DNA from: a virus
IMG/VR virus record: IMGVR_UViG_3300035204_000981
Span: 1 to 20,829 of that record
DNA: 20,829 nucleotides
Direction: 5' to 3' (one strand)
Shown here: positions 20,710 through 20,829 of the stretch, one piece after another
Layout: every line of letters begins with the position of its first letter
Position numbering within the stretch: the first letter of the stretch is position 1
The notes under the pieces: model-generated
Told to the model about the DNA's origin: nothing
Database searches by the model: none
What the model saw: only the letters and a program-made list of their open reading frames with translations
Program-made: the position numbers and the translations under genes

Positions 20710-20829
20710 TTATATTATCATCGGCATTGGACCTGATATACCACCGTCTTCTGTATTATTATCACCTAAACTTTTTTCAAATATAGGATCATATCTTGAT
20801 AGATAACCAACTAATCTACAACATAATAA
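20710..20829 (-). CDS. C-terminal fragment of an unidentified protein
   Basis: An open frame enters from the right edge and ends at TAA (20710-20712), giving the last 39 residues. They include LVGYLSRYDPIFEKSL and end GGISGPMPMII. It lies 17 bases before the 674-residue gene on the same strand, so the two are probably co-transcribed. The composition is that of an ordinary coding sequence, not a shadow frame. The family cannot be told from this fragment. Confidence 0.6.
   Translation of the reverse strand, partial: LLCCRLVGYLSRYDPIFEKSLGDNNTEDGGISGPMPMII

Overview
The window is a piece of the genome of a T4-like (Tevenvirinae-type) myovirus. The evidence is a block of T4 core replication and recombination genes: gp32 single-stranded DNA-binding protein, UvsX recombinase, UvsW helicase, gp41 helicase and gp61 primase. 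These are mixed with small conserved proteins that I associate with marine T4-like phages, and with ThyX rather than a T4-type thymidylate synthase. The DNA is very AT-rich and tightly packed: stop and start codons repeatedly overlap as TAATG or ATGA. This fits a phage of an AT-rich marine bacterium such as a SAR11 (Pelagibacter) phage. The host is an inference; nothing in the window names it. No photosystem genes, tRNAs, CRISPR arrays or insertion sequences were seen.

All genes but one lie on the minus strand, so transcription runs from high to low coordinates. (1) 20829-18352: the end of an unidentified gene, a 674-residue conserved protein that is probably virion-related, and a small protein made of 11-residue amphipathic repeats. 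(2) 18346-16731: a cargo-like unit with its own sigma70-type promoter and a dyad at the predicted start site. It encodes a DUF6580-type membrane protein, a small lipoprotein and a possible jelly-roll oxygenase. (3) 16650-9668: a replication/recombination operon with a strong promoter and a structured leader, then gp32, uvsX, two small helpers, uvsW and five further genes. These five include a possible gp62 clamp-loader subunit, a zinc-finger protein and a 201-residue protein that carries the palm and finger motifs of C-family (DnaE) DNA polymerases. (4) 9618-9247: the only plus-strand gene, which starts 10 bases from the start of a divergent virion-type gene. (5) 9236-7486: a beta-rich receptor-binding/baseplate-like protein and an unrecognised protein. 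(6) 7480-3788: a second replication operon (primase, ClpP-like protease, ThyX, gp41 helicase) behind a sigma70-type promoter whose predicted start site falls on the primase ATG. (7) 3761-1: a set behind a T4-type late promoter (TATAAATA). It holds an 86-residue protein, a DUF6267-type protein with nucleotidyltransferase-like motifs, a possible holin-like protein, two tandem paralogous basic proteins and a truncated gene at the left edge.

Together the primase-helicase pair (gp61/gp41) would act in the replisome, gp32 would coat single strands, UvsX and UvsW would drive recombination-dependent replication, and ThyX would supply dTMP. The polymerase gp43, the clamp gp45 and the main clamp loader gp44 are not in this window. 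Family assignments rest on motifs read from the translations and on recall of families; no database search was run.
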